Shown: positions 35,350 through 45,692, counted from the stretch's first letter. The stretch is DNA of 64,000 nt from Coraliomargarita sinensis (GCF_003185655.1 NZ_QHJQ01000004.1:186001-250000), one strand, 5' to 3'. Notes: generated by a model from the letters alone, not told the origin. Numbers and translations are program-made.

Positions 35350-38300
35350 ATGCAACCGGAAGCTTCCATCCAAGCGCGGCGAGGCAACAATCAGGGCTTC
35401 GCCTTGATATTGTCATTATCCATACTGGCTTTGGTGACATTGATTGGTCTTACACTGATGTCGCTGTCTCAGGTTAGCGTGCGCTCGGCGGCCATGGAAT
35501 CGAGCAAAGCCCAAGCCCGCGCAAACGCTAAAATGGCCCTTATGGTGGCTCTTGGAGAACTTCAGGAGGAAATGGGGCCCGACATGCGTATCAGTGCCGA
35601 AGCCGCAATTCATGATACCAAACCGGAAGACGAGGCCATCGACGGAGTCGCCCAACCTCATTGGCTGGCCGTTTACGACTCTTGGGGCAATTGGCTCAAC
35701 GCCAGTTACACGCCTGACGGTAAAGAAGCCTCGCAGGTGTCGGCCATCGGCGACACCTATGTCGACAAACGCGCCCCCATGTTCCGCCGCTGGCTCGTTT
35801 CAATGCCCAGAGACCTGCGGAGTAATGTGAACAGCGCTGAAAACCTTCCGAACATGAATGATTCGGTCGTCATGGTTGGTGAGGGGACGCTGGGGCAGGC
35901 TCATGCCCAGGCCCGCCCCGAAAAGGTGACGCGCGCGTACCGGATAAAGGCCAGCGAGCGCGATGTCTACGCATGGTGGATTGGACCGGAAAACCATAAG
36001 GCCAAGGTGGGTCTGGCCGCGCAGGAACGTGAAGAACTCAGCGCCGATCAGTGGGCCGTCGGCCAGGGCGTCTCCTCCGAAGTGGCGATCGGTGCCATCG
36101 ATGGGTTTGGGAGTCTCGACATCGGCAGCGAGGAGGCCGCCGAAAGGGCGAGCCGCATCCCCAACTTTGAATCCTTGCCCTTGGTCGATGTGGAAGAAAG
36201 CAAGACCAAGGAAATGTTTTTCGATCTGACCGGCGTCAGCTCCGGAATACTTTCCAATACCCGAAGCGGAGGACTCAAGAAAGACCTCAGCCTGCTGTTT
36301 GAGAACAGCGACACCTCGATTCCGCAGGAGTATTCTCAGGTGAATCGCTACGAACCTGAACCCTCCGTCCGCCCCCTCAGCAAGGATATCCTCGAAGAGG
36401 ACGCCGAACTGCCAAGGCGACCCTTCTCTTCGTGGCCGAACATGCGGCACTACTACCGGATGTACCACGAAGATAACGATACAGAACCACCCAAGGACGG
36501 GCGTTATACCGAATACGAGGTATACCGGGAATTGCAGTACCCCTCGTCCTCGGGCCAGCCCTACGCCCAGCCACTGGTTCCCTTCCAAACGGCGGGGTCT
36601 GGAGACACCAAATACAGTAATGATTGGTGGTTCGGCGAAAATGCCTACAAACGTTTCCCGCTTATCTCCAAATTGCTGATTATCCAATCCTACAAGGCGG
36701 AATACGTAGATGCGGACGAGGATCCAGCAACCCCCGATACCCTTGAATTTTTCCACTACGACACCCCGATTGTCACGTTCTGGAATCCCTACAATGTCCC
36801 CCTGATTATTAACAGCAGGGATCTGGCTATGTCGGCTTCCTCACGCAACATCTGGCCCCACCGCTTCGCGCTGTACGATGAGAGCGGGGAACGAAACTCA
36901 AACTCGAGGGTAACCCGCACTTCAGAATCCAGCAGTCCAGCGGATCTCTCAACACTGAGCGGCGACCCGATCGTCTTTGAACCCGGTGCCTTCCGTGTCT
37001 TTAGTTTTAGAAACGAGGTGGTTTCCAGTTTTGGTACCAACGAAGGGGATTATACACTGTACGAAGGTTACGACCCGTTCGGTACGAGCGCATTTCGAGC
37101 CGCCGATACCACTAACGTTAATAATTTTGATTGGTTCGATGTCCAATACGATCATGGTGCGGGAATTCGCGGGCGTCCCGGCTCCGGCAACAACACCGAC
37201 GGCAATGTTCCCGGCTCGCTAAGTATCAAGAACCTCGTCTACGCTAAGAATCGCTACTGGGGGCGCTCCGGCATCCCCGCCTACTACCAGGTCGATTGGT
37301 TCCAAAAGAGCCAGCAACACGAATCCCTCCTGAACGGATCCTTGGAGCTCATTCAAGTCGCCACGGATCCGTTGAACGTCGCTTATTCGCTGTTCACGAT
37401 CAAGGGGGTGAACCAGCTCGATCAGGCCGCTCCCTGGGCCGAGGATTGGCGCAACCGCAATTGGCTGTTTGCGCCACCATATTACTACGGCAGCGGGCTG
37501 TTCATGACTGAGGTCTCGGAAAGGCGCGCTCACACCCAGCGCCTTGACAGTCCTTATTGGGTCGGCTTCGGCGCGCTTTCGACAAGCAAGTTGGGCCAAT
37601 TGACCGCGGGTGACCCCAGCACCGACAGGCAGTGGCTGGGCGGCGGCTCTACGCCCTACGAGAGAGTTTCTGCCGCACCACTCCTGGAACTGCCGACGGC
37701 GCCACTCAGCAGTATCGCCAGCTTTGCGGGGATGCGGATGACCCCGGGCTATGTCTGGTTTCAGGATCTGAATCCGGACTGGAAAAATTGGAAAGGCTTT
37801 GCCAGCCACTGGCACACATTACCGGCGGGCGACATCATTACCCAGTATAATGCGATCAACAAGATGTATGCCTACCAGAGCGGCATGACAGGCCCCGGCA
37901 TCGGCAACTCATTCGTACATCCGATGATTCCCCGCGAGGACGTTTATCACTATTACAACAACTCCATCAGCCACGTTCAGAAAACCAAGGAAATGAGGGA
38001 CAATAGGCTTGAACGGAACGACCTGGAGGCAGAGGCCACGGAAGCCTACGACACCAAGGCTTACGCGGACTACTGGGATCACGTCCTCCTGCTCAACGAT
38101 GCCCTGTGGGACGAATACTTCATTTCTTCGATCGCGGACCAAACCCGCCCTTGGGCCAGTGCGTCCGACAATCTCCAAGCCAACCTCGAGGCCCTTACCG
38201 CCGGAGAAGCGCTGCCCATCAGCCGCTATCAATACTATGATGGCGGATTGGATGCGGCCGAAGTGCAGGACAAACTCACCGGAGACGATGCTTTCATGAA

Positions 38301-39204
38301 AGCCGCCGAACATCTTAGGGTGGATGGCGCGTTCAACGTCAACAGCACCTCGGTGAATGCCTGGTATGCCGTGCTCAAGGGCATCCGCGAGCGCAAGCTC
38401 TTCTACCGGAACGCATCGGGGAATCTGAAGGAAGTGGACGTGCCCGACGACCACATCGCTCTCTCGCGTTTCGACACGCCCACGACGGATAAGGAGATGG
38501 CGGATGCTTCTAGCGGAGTGACTCGGGATGACGGCCTCAGCGCATGGAGCGGAGTGCGCTTTCTCGACGACGACCAAATCCGCTTGCTGGCCGAGAAGTG
38601 CGTCGAGCAAGTGAAGAAGCGCGGCCCCTTCCTCAATTTCTCCGAATTCATCAACCGCCGCCTCGAAGACAGTAAGCTGGGCTTGATGGGTGCCCTGCAA
38701 AGCGCGATCGACTATGACGACGACTCTCCTGAGCCCGGCTCCATCAACTACCGCTTCAAAGATAGCCCCTTGCTGAGAATTTCCCCCTCGGATTTGGGTC
38801 CAAACGAGTACCCGACCCCGGAGGCCGTTGAAGGGTCGCGACTGGCAGGCATTCCCGGTTATGTGGTCCAATCCGATGTCCTCAAACCCATCGCCAACAC
38901 TCTGCAGGTGCGCGACGACACCTTCCGCATCCGGGCATACGGAGAGGTCCTCGACCCCAAAGGCAAGGTCATCGGCCGTGCCTGGTGCGAGGCCGTGGTC
39001 CAGCGGAGCCCCGACTACGTAGACCCTGCCAACCAAGCTTACGAGGCCAACTACGTCTACGAGGGCGCCCCCCCGAATGACACTTACGATCCGAGATGGG
39101 ATGGCGAGTTTGTTCCCAATAGCAACCTGTCCGAGCTCAATCGACGATTTGGTCGAAGGTTTGAAATCAAGAGCTTCCGTTGGCTGAATTCGGATGAAGT
39201 TTAA
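35350..39204 (+). CDS. Verru_Chthon cassette protein A-like giant pseudopilin
   Basis: A 1284-residue protein whose N-terminus is pilin-like: a basic leader RRGNNQ, GFALILSLSILALVTLIGL (hydrophobic helix), then a helical ALMVALGELQEEMGPDMRIS block that is the hallmark of the Verru_Chthon A family. The long remainder is a beta/alpha body with acidic surface and a recurring domain (FLNFSEFINRRL, GALQSAID) near residue 1090. The ATG at 35350 was chosen because 81 upstream codons are uninformative and the pilin signal begins here. The usual B, C and D cassette partners are not beside it; only the small exported protein at 39215 follows. Role is presumably an assembled envelope structure, unproven. 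Confidence 0.83.
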   Translation: MQPEASIQARRGNNQGFALILSLSILALVTLIGLTLMSLSQVSVRSAAMESSKAQARANAKMALMVALGELQEEMGPDMRISAEAAIHDTKPEDEAIDGVAQPHWLAVYDSWGNWLNASYTPDGKEASQVSAIGDTYVDKRAPMFRRWLVSMPRDLRSNVNSAENLPNMNDSVVMVGEGTLGQAHAQARPEKVTRAYRIKASERDVYAWWIGPENHKAKVGLAAQEREELSADQWAVGQGVSSEVAIGAIDGFGSLDIGSEEAAERASRIPNFESLPLVDVEESKTKEMFFDLTGVSSGILSNTRSGGLKKDLSLLFENSDTSIPQEYSQVNRYEPEPSVRPLSKDILEEDAELPRRPFSSWPNMRHYYRMYHEDNDTEPPKDGRYTEYEVYRELQYPSSSGQPYAQPLVPFQTAGSGDTKYSNDWWFGENAYKRFPLISKLLIIQSYKAEYVDADEDPATPDTLEFFHYDTPIVTFWNPYNVPLIINSRDLAMSASSRNIWPHRFALYDESGERNSNSRVTRTSESSSPADLSTLSGDPIVFEPGAFRVFSFRNEVVSSFGTNEGDYTLYEGYDPFGTSAFRAADTTNVNNFDWFDVQYDHGAGIRGRPGSGNNTDGNVPGSLSIKNLVYAKNRYWGRSGIPAYYQVDWFQKSQQHESLLNGSLELIQVATDPLNVAYSLFTIKGVNQLDQAAPWAEDWRNRNWLFAPPYYYGSGLFMTEVSERRAHTQRLDSPYWVGFGALSTSKLGQLTAGDPSTDRQWLGGGSTPYERVSAAPLLELPTAPLSSIASFAGMRMTPGYVWFQDLNPDWKNWKGFASHWHTLPAGDIITQYNAINKMYAYQSGMTGPGIGNSFVHPMIPREDVYHYYNNSISHVQKTKEMRDNRLERNDLEAEATEAYDTKAYADYWDHVLLLNDALWDEYFISSIADQTRPWASASDNLQANLEALTAGEALPISRYQYYDGGLDAAEVQDKLTGDDAFMKAAEHLRVDGAFNVNSTSVNAWYAVLKGIRERKLFYRNASGNLKEVDVPDDHIALSRFDTPTTDKEMADASSGVTRDDGLSAWSGVRFLDDDQIRLLAEKCVEQVKKRGPFLNFSEFINRRLEDSKLGLMGALQSAIDYDDDSPEPGSINYRFKDSPLLRISPSDLGPNEYPTPEAVEGSRLAGIPGYVVQSDVLKPIANTLQVRDDTFRIRAYGEVLDPKGKVIGRAWCEAVVQRSPDYVDPANQAYEANYVYEGAPPNDTYDPRWDGEFVPNSNLSELNRRFGRRFEIKSFRWLNSDEV

Positions 39205-39214
39205 TCCAAACCTT

Positions 39215-39937
39215 ATGAAATATTTTTTCTCGATCGCCTGTTTCACGCTCCTGACATCGCATTGGATAAGTGCGCAAGCACCGACTGATGACGAATCGGA
39301 AGTTAAAGGCCGGAAAGCGTGGCTCGTGGCAACCACGATACCGGATGATGTGCCCAACCCACTCAAGATTATTGCAGACGACAAGCTGCAGGAAATAAGA
39401 CTTTTAACGCGCTCCGTCGGGGCGCCGTTCAAGGTCGGCGAAACCGGTGTTGTCCGGACGGTCAAAGAGGTCATAGGCGCGGACGGCGAATTGGCTTATG
39501 AAAACCTCTCTATGACCACCGTCCCCGAGGGTATCCGCGAAGCACTCATCGTGCTGGTTCCACGCAAGAAGGACGCCGAAGGCCTGCGCTTCAACTCCAA
39601 GGTGATCGATCTTGCGGAATTCGAGCTAGGCGGATTCCTTTATGTGAATCTGGTAAACACGAAAATCGGCATCGCCCTCGATGATCATAAGGCGGTGGTG
39701 GAACCGGGAGGGATGAAGTACATCAATCCGCTGGATGGAAGCAGGAAAAAGGCGGTGCGCACGGGCTTCTTCTACGAAGTGCCCGCGAATCCCAAAGCGG
39801 AGTGGGAGTTGATGACTTCCTTCAAGATGGCCGTCTACGATTCCAGACGTGAAATTTGCATCTTTTTCTATAATGAACGAATCGAAAATGTCGATTTCCG
39901 CGGCATTTCATTCATCACGGAGCAGCGCCTCCGATAA
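39215..39937 (+). CDS. Exported protein following the Verru_Chthon A-like gene
   Basis: A 240-residue protein with a signal peptide (YFFSIACFTLLTSHWISA). The remainder is beta-rich (AWLVATTIPDDVPNPLKI, EIRLLTRSVGAPFKVGETG, TTVPEGIREALIVLVPRK). No named family is recognised. It starts 10 bp after the giant pseudopilin stop; an ATG at 39194 in the same frame would overlap that stop by 11 bp and adds 7 residues, so translational coupling is possible. Proteins like this commonly follow the giant pseudopilin in this phylum, so a partner role in the same envelope structure is likely but inferred. The GntR-type regulator begins 25 bp later. Confidence 0.72.
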   Translation: MKYFFSIACFTLLTSHWISAQAPTDDESEVKGRKAWLVATTIPDDVPNPLKIIADDKLQEIRLLTRSVGAPFKVGETGVVRTVKEVIGADGELAYENLSMTTVPEGIREALIVLVPRKKDAEGLRFNSKVIDLAEFELGGFLYVNLVNTKIGIALDDHKAVVEPGGMKYINPLDGSRKKAVRTGFFYEVPANPKAEWELMTSFKMAVYDSRREICIFFYNERIENVDFRGISFITEQRLR

Positions 39938-39962
39938 GTCAGAGTCCTAAACCCGCTCGACA

Positions 39963-41030
39963 ATGTCACGCATTCAAACAAGTACGATTCCCGAACAGAC
40001 CGCAGTTCATTTGCGCGAAGGCATTGCAAGTGGCCGCTGGCTGGATGAAATGCCCGGGCGCGATCATCTGGCCAAGGAGCTGGGTGTCAGTCCTCGAAGT
40101 ATCCAGAAGGCCCTGGATATCCTCAAACGGGAAGGCTTGCTCGTACCACAGGGACAGGGGCGCAGCAATCGGATCCAGGCGTCGAGGGAAGGACTTGAGG
40201 TCAAGCCGATGCGGGTCGCCGTGCTGCTCTTCAAGCAAATGGACCGTAACGACCCAATCGTGATTGAGCTTCGCCACCAACTAAACGATGCCGGCCATTT
40301 CACAATTTTTCCAAACGAGGGCGTGCAGGATCTGGGAATGGACGTAAAACGGGTGGAGCGCCTTGTCAAAAAAACAAAGGCCGATGTTTGGGTCGTACCC
40401 GGCGGCTCAAGAAAGATTCTACAGTGGTTTGTGGAACAGAACATCAGAGCCTTTGCCCTGGCGGGGCGAAGATTTAATGTCCAGATTGCCGGTACCGGCC
40501 CGAACAAGCCTCCCCTCTATGCCGAAGTGACGCGCAAGCTGATTGAGCTGGGACACAAGCGCATTGTCATGGTATGTTCTAGAATATTAAGAATTCCCGA
40601 ACCCTCGATGACAGCACGAGTGTTTATCGATACAATGGAGGCACACGGCATACGCACGGGACTCTACAACCTTCCGGAATGGGAAGAGAGCGAGGAAGGT
40701 TTTCATGAATTATTGGATTCCCTATTTCAAACAACTCCACCCACCGCGTTGATCCTGGACGAACCATTTCAGTTCCACGCGGCCTACCACTATTTGTCGC
40801 ATCATCAATTGAGGGTACCCGAGGATGTATCCATGGTTTGCACCGATGCGGATTTGGGATTCAACTGGTGCCGCCCTTCAGTGGCCCACTTTTACTGGGA
40901 CTATCAACCCGTCGTGCGCCGAATCATGCGCTGGGTCAACAACGTCGCTCGCGGCATCGACGACCAGCGCAAGAGTTTTACCAAGGCGGAATTTATCGAC
41001 GGAGGCACCATCGGACCGGCGCCTGATTGA
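39963..41030 (+). CDS. GntR-type regulator with LacI-like ligand-binding domain
   Basis: A 355-residue cytoplasmic regulator. The N-terminal winged helix has HLAKELGVSPRSIQKALDIL near residues 38-57 and EGLLVPQGQGRSNRI after it. The rest is a periplasmic-binding-protein-like sensor (MRVAVLLFKQMDRNDP, RKLIELGHKRIVMVCS, TALILDEPFQFHAAYHYL) like that of AraR-type GntR proteins, presumably sensing a sugar. It sits 25 bp after the exported protein gene, so regulator and pseudopilin genes may share a transcript. Target sites were not found. Ligand unknown. Confidence 0.87.
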   Translation: MSRIQTSTIPEQTAVHLREGIASGRWLDEMPGRDHLAKELGVSPRSIQKALDILKREGLLVPQGQGRSNRIQASREGLEVKPMRVAVLLFKQMDRNDPIVIELRHQLNDAGHFTIFPNEGVQDLGMDVKRVERLVKKTKADVWVVPGGSRKILQWFVEQNIRAFALAGRRFNVQIAGTGPNKPPLYAEVTRKLIELGHKRIVMVCSRILRIPEPSMTARVFIDTMEAHGIRTGLYNLPEWEESEEGFHELLDSLFQTTPPTALILDEPFQFHAAYHYLSHHQLRVPEDVSMVCTDADLGFNWCRPSVAHFYWDYQPVVRRIMRWVNNVARGIDDQRKSFTKAEFIDGGTIGPAPD

Positions 41031-41607
41031 TTAAATACAATACCCGGACTTGGTTCGAACCATTGATCCCACCTCATACCAGTGCGTGACTTTTACTGGT
41101 GGCTTACCCGGCCTCGCTCTGCGAGACTTCCGCCTTCGCTCTGCGAGACTACGGCGTGACAAGACGGCGTGGTATACAGGAGGTTGGATAGGAGTGGTAG
41201 ACGGAGTCGGGACATGCGTGGCCTTGTCGCTACGCTCGGAACGTGTCCCCATTGATCGCTTAGGAAGAACTTTTCTAAATTCGAAATGCCTCTCAATTTG
41301 CGAAAGGACGGATGGACAAGAATGTCCATACTCCGTTTCTGGGCTTGGATTCGATGATATTGCCAATAAAAGTCGGTGGATGGCAACATACAGTTGCGTG
41401 ACTTTTTCCGGTAAAAAGACAAATTCCGCATTTTGCCTGTTCTCAACACAAAGACAGCCGAGGCGGATGTTCCACGTAGTAGTCGCCGCATGAGTTTTTT
41501 AAAACTGCATCAGGCTCTTGCCGAGTGGCTTTATCCCACTATAGGGAGGCGATCAAAACGCCGTGCGGCACCGAACCATCCGATCTTATGAAAAGCGGGG
41601 TGAGGAC
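41031..41607. other. 577-bp noncoding region rich in short repeats
   Basis: No gene is supported. Contents: an imperfect 22-bp tandem repeat around 41109-41153 (unit core TTCGCTCTGCGAGACT); a palindrome ATGGACA-AGAA-TGTCCAT at 41312-41329 related to the one at 9317; and direct repeats of TGCGTGACTTTT near 41083 and 41394. Confidence 0.6.
41312..41335 (-). repeat. Dispersed palindrome, second copy of the GGACATTC(C/T)TGTCC element
   Basis: Reverse-complemented, 41312-41335 reads CGGAGTATGGACATTCTTGT and continues CCAT, closely matching 9310-9332. Each copy forms a 7- or 6-bp stem with a 4-base loop. Confidence 0.5.
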
Positions 41608-42528
41608 TTATTCAGAAGACCATTCCGGGTAAATTGAGCTGACATGATCCGCAGTTATCGCTTCGGGGCTCACCACAAGTCGATAGCGCAAGGAAAACGA
41701 CTCCCCTTCTCTCATTGTATAGGGCGCATCAAAAAGCACGGCGGGGCTGAAAAAAGGCATCATGGGTGCCACATACCACGTTGTCGGCACACGGAAACTC
41801 TCCGGGTGTTCCATGATGAGAACACTCGCGCCCTGTGAGCTGTTAAAGCTCATCCATTGAGCTTTATAGCCCTGAATGCCCCCTCCATCAATAGCTTGAT
41901 CTCGCGTTAAAAATGTTCCGCCGGTCAATGACTTGGCGAGGCGAATGGATAGGCCTGCGTACCCACCGTATTGCTTCCCCTTCGGTTCACCCGGAACAGG
42001 CGTTCGATCCAACACCACGTCCTCAAGGGCACGAAAGTCGGAAGACCAATCAATCGTATAGACCCCCGAAGTATTCGGGGGCGTGATGACCAGTTGGCGT
42101 GCCTCCTCCAGAAGTCCGGGCCCGTCTTCGGTCGGTGCGTAATCCAGCCTTTGTTCGATGGTCACTCGCTGCGATTCGTCGATTCGCTTCCGGGTCGCCA
42201 AGAGGCGGGTCGAACCGTCCGACCGCCCCGTTGCCTTGTTTTCCTCCCAGTAATTCACTCCGTTGAGGTACTTCCAGGAAAACCAAAGGCCACGGTGCCA
42301 GACGTGATCCTTCGGGCGCAGTTCGGTCAGCAAGGCTCCCTTTGTTGTCTTCAACGGATGAAAATAGGGCTTACCTTCACTAGCATCGTGGTGGTAAGTC
42401 CAAAGCACCTTACCGTCGTACTGCAGCGTTGTGGCATCGGGAGATGTAATCACCTCGACCGGAGGCTCCGCTCGCAGCGTCCCGCATAAGAGACAGGCAA
42501 TGAGGTAAATGATTTTTAAGCGTTTCAT
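41608..42528 (-). CDS. Exported DUF6807 (PmoA-like) protein
   Basis: A 306-residue exported protein with signal peptide (IIYLIACLLCGTLRAE). Blocks typical of this family: VLWTYHHDASEGKPYFHPLK, LTELRPKDHVWHRGLWFSW, YAGLSIRLAKSLTGG, SVLIMEHPESFRVPTTWYV, and the end FSLRYRLVV. The family is found widely in Verrucomicrobiota and Planctomycetota beside Gfo/Idh oxidoreductases; biochemical function is unknown, although carbohydrate-binding-like folds are suspected. It is last in the minus-strand trio with a Gfo/Idh gene (31-bp gap) and a sugar isomerase, so it likely handles the same carbohydrate. Confidence 0.82.
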   Translation of the reverse strand: MKRLKIIYLIACLLCGTLRAEPPVEVITSPDATTLQYDGKVLWTYHHDASEGKPYFHPLKTTKGALLTELRPKDHVWHRGLWFSWKYLNGVNYWEENKATGRSDGSTRLLATRKRIDESQRVTIEQRLDYAPTEDGPGLLEEARQLVITPPNTSGVYTIDWSSDFRALEDVVLDRTPVPGEPKGKQYGGYAGLSIRLAKSLTGGTFLTRDQAIDGGGIQGYKAQWMSFNSSQGASVLIMEHPESFRVPTTWYVAPMMPFFSPAVLFDAPYTMREGESFSLRYRLVVSPEAITADHVSSIYPEWSSE

Positions 42529-42559
42529 CGCATAATTGACAAGGGGCTTCGAAAGGCCG

Positions 42560-43891
42560 CTACGACAAGGCCCAGGGGGCACGCATCGGGCGGTGCATCA
42601 TCTGAACCGCGTCGTCACTACCAAGAACGGCCTCTTTCACCGGATCCCATTTTAAAGTCTCACCGGTACGGATGCCGATGTCGCCCATATGGGATATTAT
42701 GTCCGACTTGATGGCGGACTCAAGTGTGGCCACGGGTTGACTGCGACGGAGTACGCAATCGACAAAATTGCCACGATGGTTCCGGCTTACCGGAAGTCGT
42801 ATGGGGCCGGGGTCCTTTGCCCGGCGACGGATCTCTTCCGAAGAGGCTTTCAAGGCACCCCGCGAAACACTGACCCAGCCCTTCGTCCCGACGAACATGG
42901 TACCATCCCCATGCGACAAAATAGGTTCTCCGCGCCCCGTGGGCAATTTCCCGGCGATTTCACCCGCAGTTATGGAGTCCTGGAAAGTCATTTCCATTCC
43001 GGTCGCGTAAGTCGCTTTCATATCCCATTTGTGGACGGTATTGAAAAGAGGCCCGGTCGCGATGGCCCCCTCGGTCTTGTATTCGACCGGGATATCAAGA
43101 CCGACGGCATCGGCCCACCACTGCAACTGATCCAGCGGATGCGCGCCCCAACCGGCAATAAAGCCGAGGGCATAATCGTAAATATACCAAGCCCCTTTGT
43201 TACTCACACGGTCGGGGCTGTAAGGCTTTTTCGGAGCCGGGCCGAGCCACATATCGTAATCGAGATCCTCGGGCACAGGCTGCGGTGTGGGGTCGCCACC
43301 CTCGGCAATCCCACCGGGTGCCCAGACATGCACTTCCTGCACCTCACCGATGTGCCCGTTCAACACCAGGTCGATACCCATTCGGCAGGCATCGGAGGAA
43401 CGCTGTTGGGTGCCATACTGAAAAATCCGGTTATGCTTTTCGACAATCTCGCGGGCCGCCAGATTCTGCTCGATGCTGACACCGAGCGGCTTTTCGCAAT
43501 ACATGTCCTTACCCGCCCGGGCGGCGGCAATCGAAATCGGCACGTGCCAGTGATCGGGCGTCACCACATGGACCGCATCGATGTCGTCCCGGGCGAGGAG
43601 ATCGCGAAAGTCGGTGAAGCGGTGCGTCACGCCCCACTGGTCACCCCGCCTATCCTGGCGGCTCTTAAAAGGGTCGCAGACGGCCACGATCTCCGATTTG
43701 GGATAGTTCACATAACTGACAGCCGCCCCCGACTGGCCCCCACAACCGATCACCCCGATCGTGACGCGGTTACTCGGTGCCACCTTGCCGTTTTGCCCCA
43801 GCACGGTGGAGGGTATTATAGTAGGAAAGCCCAAAACCACACCGGCCCCTGCGGATTTTTTAATAAAGTCTCTTCGTGTTTGTTTCATCAT
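42560..43891 (-). CDS. Tat-exported Gfo/Idh/MocA oxidoreductase
   Basis: A 443-residue homologue with a strong Tat leader ([18 protein letters not shown]). Rossmann motif [16 protein letters not shown], then [19 protein letters not shown], active-site YCEKPLGVS near residue 132, and [16 protein letters not shown] in the substrate domain. It differs from the paralogue at 33749 by a distinct C-terminus, so the two are not recent duplicates. It is in the centre of a three-gene minus-strand unit: isomerase upstream (13-bp gap), DUF6807 downstream (31 bp). Probable sugar oxidation at the cell envelope; substrate unknown. Confidence 0.9.
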   Translation of the reverse strand: MMKQTRRDFIKKSAGAGVVLGFPTIIPSTVLGQNGKVAPSNRVTIGVIGCGGQSGAAVSYVNYPKSEIVAVCDPFKSRQDRRGDQWGVTHRFTDFRDLLARDDIDAVHVVTPDHWHVPISIAAARAGKDMYCEKPLGVSIEQNLAAREIVEKHNRIFQYGTQQRSSDACRMGIDLVLNGHIGEVQEVHVWAPGGIAEGGDPTPQPVPEDLDYDMWLGPAPKKPYSPDRVSNKGAWYIYDYALGFIAGWGAHPLDQLQWWADAVGLDIPVEYKTEGAIATGPLFNTVHKWDMKATYATGMEMTFQDSITAGEIAGKLPTGRGEPILSHGDGTMFVGTKGWVSVSRGALKASSEEIRRRAKDPGPIRLPVSRNHRGNFVDCVLRRSQPVATLESAIKSDIISHMGDIGIRTGETLKWDPVKEAVLGSDDAVQMMHRPMRAPWALS

Positions 43892-43904
43892 TATAATATT
43901 CTCC

Positions 43905-44750
43905 CTACGCGAACCACTCCCGCAAACGCTCGGCGGAGGTTTTCACGGCTTCATCGCCAAATATTTCCAGAGTGGTTGGACCGTCAAAGCCACGCCGTTT
44001 CAATTCCGCTGCGATCTCCGGCAGACCGATCACGCCGTCTCCCAGCGCCAACAGGCCCATGCCACATCCGAATTGCTGGCCGCGCTTGGGCTCCCACTCC
44101 GCGTCGAGGTCCTTCCAGTGAACATGCTTGATGCGGTCGGCGAAACGATCGATGTACTCGAGATTGTCGCCGCCACCCAGCCAGAGATTCCCTGTGTCCA
44201 AATTGAGCCCGACTGTATCCGTGTGCCCGATACGCTCCAGCAGCTCAGCCGTGGCGACCATATCATCCGTCACCATGCCGTGCGGTTCGATCAGTAATTC
44301 GATGCCAAGCTCCTCCGCCCATTGCACCGGCCAGTGGAGTTTTTCAGCAATGGTGAAGATACGCTCCTCATAACTCAGGTTGTGACCGAAGTCCGTTTTC
44401 GGGTCCCCCTCGGTGGTGATCACTTGCTTGACGCCGAGATCACGAGCCAGCCGGATGGCTTTGATAATTTGCGCCGTCCCGTAGGTGTCGGGAGCCGTGG
44501 GATCGAGCAGGTTGGCATGGGCGCATACTGCCGTCAGTGTGAGCCCATGTTTTTCCACCATCCGGCGGACCTGGGAAGGGTGCGCATCGAGACTCGCCGC
44601 CGCAGTGAAGCCGAACTCGTTTCCCAGCAAAGCACCGTCGTGGCTGTCGGTCAGATCCGCATAGTCGAAGCCGCGATCACGGATGGCCTGAAACTGGGCG
44701 TCCAGTGGACTAAAGGGATTAACGAGGGCGAAGCAGCCGATTTTAATCAT
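43905..44750 (-). CDS. Sugar phosphate isomerase/epimerase-like TIM-barrel protein
   Basis: A 281-residue xylose-isomerase-like TIM barrel, no signal peptide, hence cytoplasmic. Metal-site motifs: [24 protein letters not shown] (Glu ligand near residue 155), [14 protein letters not shown] (Asp/His region), KHVHWKD (His) and TTLEIFGDE (Glu near the end). Relatives act as epimerases or dehydratases on keto sugars and inositol derivatives (IolE/IolI-like). It is the first gene of the trio and probably processes the product made by the Gfo/Idh partner. Specific reaction unresolved. Confidence 0.87.
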   Translation of the reverse strand: MIKIGCFALVNPFSPLDAQFQAIRDRGFDYADLTDSHDGALLGNEFGFTAAASLDAHPSQVRRMVEKHGLTLTAVCAHANLLDPTAPDTYGTAQIIKAIRLARDLGVKQVITTEGDPKTDFGHNLSYEERIFTIAEKLHWPVQWAEELGIELLIEPHGMVTDDMVATAELLERIGHTDTVGLNLDTGNLWLGGGDNLEYIDRFADRIKHVHWKDLDAEWEPKRGQQFGCGMGLLALGDGVIGLPEIAAELKRRGFDGPTTLEIFGDEAVKTSAERLREWFA

Positions 44751-45692
44751 AATAACGAATTATATCTTTTTGAGGTTTTATTCGAGGCCTATATCGGACA
44801 CTGAATTTGAGTAAGAAGTTCGCTGAATTGCTAGTGCACAAATTTGGACGACTCCCGGTCGGGCCGCGAAGTCACCCCTCTCAGCTTCCAAGCCGGAAAG
44901 AAGAGCTTTTGTATCCATTTCCATAAAAGCATGTCCATGTCTTTCTAAAACTCGACACGTATCTTTCCGGTCATGCCTGAACGCCCACCCCATACATTCA
45001 GAAAACCATCGAAACGGGATACCGAAAATCGAAATGACTTACCCAAATCCCTGCTGGCTGAGCGATTGGTCGTGAATGAACTTTCTTTCAGTGGCAAACG
45101 CCCAACCGCCAGTCCCCTGCAGATCCGCACACACCTGTACCCTTTGCTTGAACCTGTTTGAAAAGACACGGCGCTACGCGGCGCTTACTCTTGCCGCATA
45201 TGGAAAGACTGATTTCTTTGATTATTCCAAGGAGTTAAGCGTAGTGCCACCGGAGGTGGACGATCCAACCCTGCTGTTTACGATTCAGCCCACCTTCTGT
45301 TTTTTGACATGCCAATTGTACGGGCATACTCCTTCAACTCATTCATAAGGAATGATTCAATATCCTGACGGCTGTTTGCTTTCAAAACGAAGATATCGTC
45401 ATTTTTGAGAGGAAGCCTGCCGGGAGCTCTTGGATTCGTAAGCTATCAATTCCAAACGCCCACTAGGCGATAATGTCCAGCAAACTCCAAAACGTGATCC
45501 GAATGATACAACCTGGGTTATAGCAGGAAAGTTGATTTTGTTTCTCATTCTGGCTTGCTCTGTAATGTGACCGCTACCCCGCATAGCACAGCTCAGATCG
45601 AAAATCTGTGCATCCATCAAAACGACACAAAAACAAGTGACCACAACCGAAAGACCCACCTGCGTGGTTTCAACCCCTCTGGAAATAATCCT
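44751..45692. other. 942-bp region without a complete gene
   Basis: No full gene is supported. A minus-strand open stretch from about 45437 to the stop at 45278 reads NDDIFVLKANSRQDIESFLM and continues NELKEYARTIGMSKNRRWAES. It looks coding but has no start, so it could be a fragment of a lost gene. The region also holds probable promoter DNA for the trio on one side and the GH106 gene on the other. Confidence 0.45.

Noticed and set aside
37909..39474. 521-codon minus-strand ORF opposite the giant pseudopilin
   Set aside because: Shadow of the plus-strand gene; no family features.
41040..41110. GGTTCGAACC, like a tRNA T-arm
   Set aside because: No matching acceptor stem, anticodon arm or D-arm can be built around it.
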